Positions 61,791 through 64,000 of a DNA stretch of 64,000 nucleotides are shown here, piece after piece; positions within the stretch are counted from its first letter, which is position 1; every line of letters starts with the position of its first letter. The notes beneath the pieces were generated by a model. That model was not told the origin of the DNA, ran no database searches, and was given only the letters and a program-made list of their open reading frames with translations. The stretch is from the NCBI GenBank assembly GCA_030159075.1, contig BROG01000403.1:186001-250000 (forward strand), in the 5' to 3' direction. Made by a program: the position numbers and the translations under genes. The DNA comes from Atrina japonica (taxonomy: Eukaryota; Mollusca; Bivalvia; Pterioida; Pinnidae).

Positions 61791-62035
61791 CTAAGTGAAA
61801 TGTTGAGTTGCCCGTTCGATAGGGGTTGTTAAGACGTTAGTACTGATTGTGACGAGGATTCGTTCCTCGTTTATTTCATTTGGATTTTGGACTCACGGCG
61901 GTTGTGAGCGGTCAACAGGGACACCTGGGCCCACCTCTTGATTTCTAGAATGCTGAGTTTGTCCACTTTTACCAGATTCGTATTTATATCCTGGACATTC
62001 TATAGATCTATACTTTGTTATCTGTGATTTTTTAT
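61775..62035 (+). repeat. Retroelement 3' tail
   Basis: Runs on from the RT fragment: TTTCACTAAGTGAAATGTTG, CGTTCCTCGTTTATTTCATT, GGACTCACGGCGGTTGTGAG, TATCCTGGACATTC. Inverted solo copies occur at 50480, 53890, 56185 and 62250. Confidence 0.7.
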
Positions 62036-62039
62036 ACAT

Positions 62040-62240
62040 TATTAGGTACATGTATTTTCATTATCCAGAGTTACCACCCTAGTAGCAGGTATTAATTGTA
62101 ATGTCATTTGTTTGTGTGTAATATGCGAAAAATTATCATTTGTGACGTCACATATTTGTGTGAAAACGACGTTTTAACTCACGTAAAGATATGACGATAC
62201 CTGAAGGGTAGATAACTCTGACTAACGAAAAGACAGAATA
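62040..62240. repeat. Dispersed repeat, copy 2
   Basis: Partner of 9435-9655; see the shared blocks there. It sits between two oppositely oriented copies of a retroelement tail. Confidence 0.7.
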
Positions 62241-62249
62241 TAAACACGA

Positions 62250-62472
62250 CGAGTGCTGGACACACACGGATTTCTAAAAATAAATCCAGAGAAGGGACCA
62301 GGTGTTCTGGATGGCTAAGCATTTCCTACCGATCTAACACACCTGTCGTGAGTCCATTGACAAGTTCAAATTAAAACAAATAAATACTCGTCACAGTGAT
62401 TGCTGAATAGCTGATTCCACAATTAATTTCGACCAGGTGTTCAACAATTTACTTAGTAAAATATTACTGCAA
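62250..62472 (-). repeat. Solo retroelement tail
   Basis: GCTGGACACACACGGATTTC, GGGACCAGGTGTTCTGGATG, CCTGTCGTGAGTCCATTGAC, ACAATTTACTTAGTAAAATA. With 61775-62035 it forms an inverted pair around the dispersed repeat at 62040-62240. Confidence 0.72.
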
Positions 62473-63872
<1,400 letters not shown>

Positions 63873-63900
63873 TATTACAAATATTTACATTACACGGATA

Positions 63901-63990
63901 ATACAGTGAAACCTCGATATTGAGACCATCTTTCTGACTGACTTAAATTCGTCGTATTAGTGACGTGGTCTCTCAAGTAGGATTCTGTAC
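63901..63990. mobile_element. AGACCAC-family MITE, short copy next to (TA)n
   Basis: ATACAGTGAAACCTCGATAT and TGGTCTCTCAAGTAGGATTC form an imperfect inverted pair at the right edge of the window, about 35 bp after a (TA)n tract. Confidence 0.5.
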
Positions 63991-64000
63991 TTATCTAATA

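Overview
This is a window of AT-rich, intron-dominated animal nuclear DNA. The spliceosomal gene structure, tRNA-headed SINEs, many small inverted-repeat (MITE-like) elements, long (TA)n tracts and several period-regular minisatellites fit a mollusc, most likely a bivalve. That assignment is inference from repeat style, because no species marker is present.

One protein-coding gene can be supported with confidence. It is on the minus strand: the 5' half of a kinesin motor gene closest in my reading to KIF12. Four consecutive short exons (13231-13151, 10006-9928, 7397-7276, 4660-4585) join in frame. They encode the start of the motor domain, from the first beta strand (NVVLRVRPL) through a TQEDVF motif to the P-loop GQTGSGKTHTMTGPP. 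The rest of the motor and the tail must lie to the left of the window or in exons I could not recognise.

The unusual point is upstream. Four separate ATG-bearing segments, at 21556-21459, 25531-24960, 36581-36394 and 48642-48518, each end at a good splice donor in phase 2. That is exactly the phase the first shared exon (13231) accepts. None has an obvious acceptor before its ATG, and each has an in-frame stop upstream. They look like alternative first coding exons spread over about 27 kb, giving one motor several different N-termini of about 32 to 190 residues.

Layout from left to right: 1-4.6 kb is intronic, with a MITE split by a SINE; 4.6-13.2 kb holds the shared motor exons, plus a 33-bp and a 27-bp minisatellite in introns; 13.2-21.4 kb is intron with a GTCAAC repeat field, two (TA)n tracts around a MITE, a 57-bp minisatellite of about 1.8 kb and a 64-65-bp repeat field; 21.4-48.7 kb holds the alternative first exons separated by SINEs, MITEs, hairpins and decayed tandem repeats; 48.7-64 kb is upstream, intergenic-looking DNA with a reverse-transcriptase relic, four extra tails of the same retroelement, SINEs and microsatellites.

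Apart from the kinesin exons, the long open frames are mostly artefacts of tandem repeats whose unit length is a multiple of three (33, 27, 57 and 54 bp) or of (TA)n. A few short frames may be decayed transposon or host fragments and are given with low confidence.
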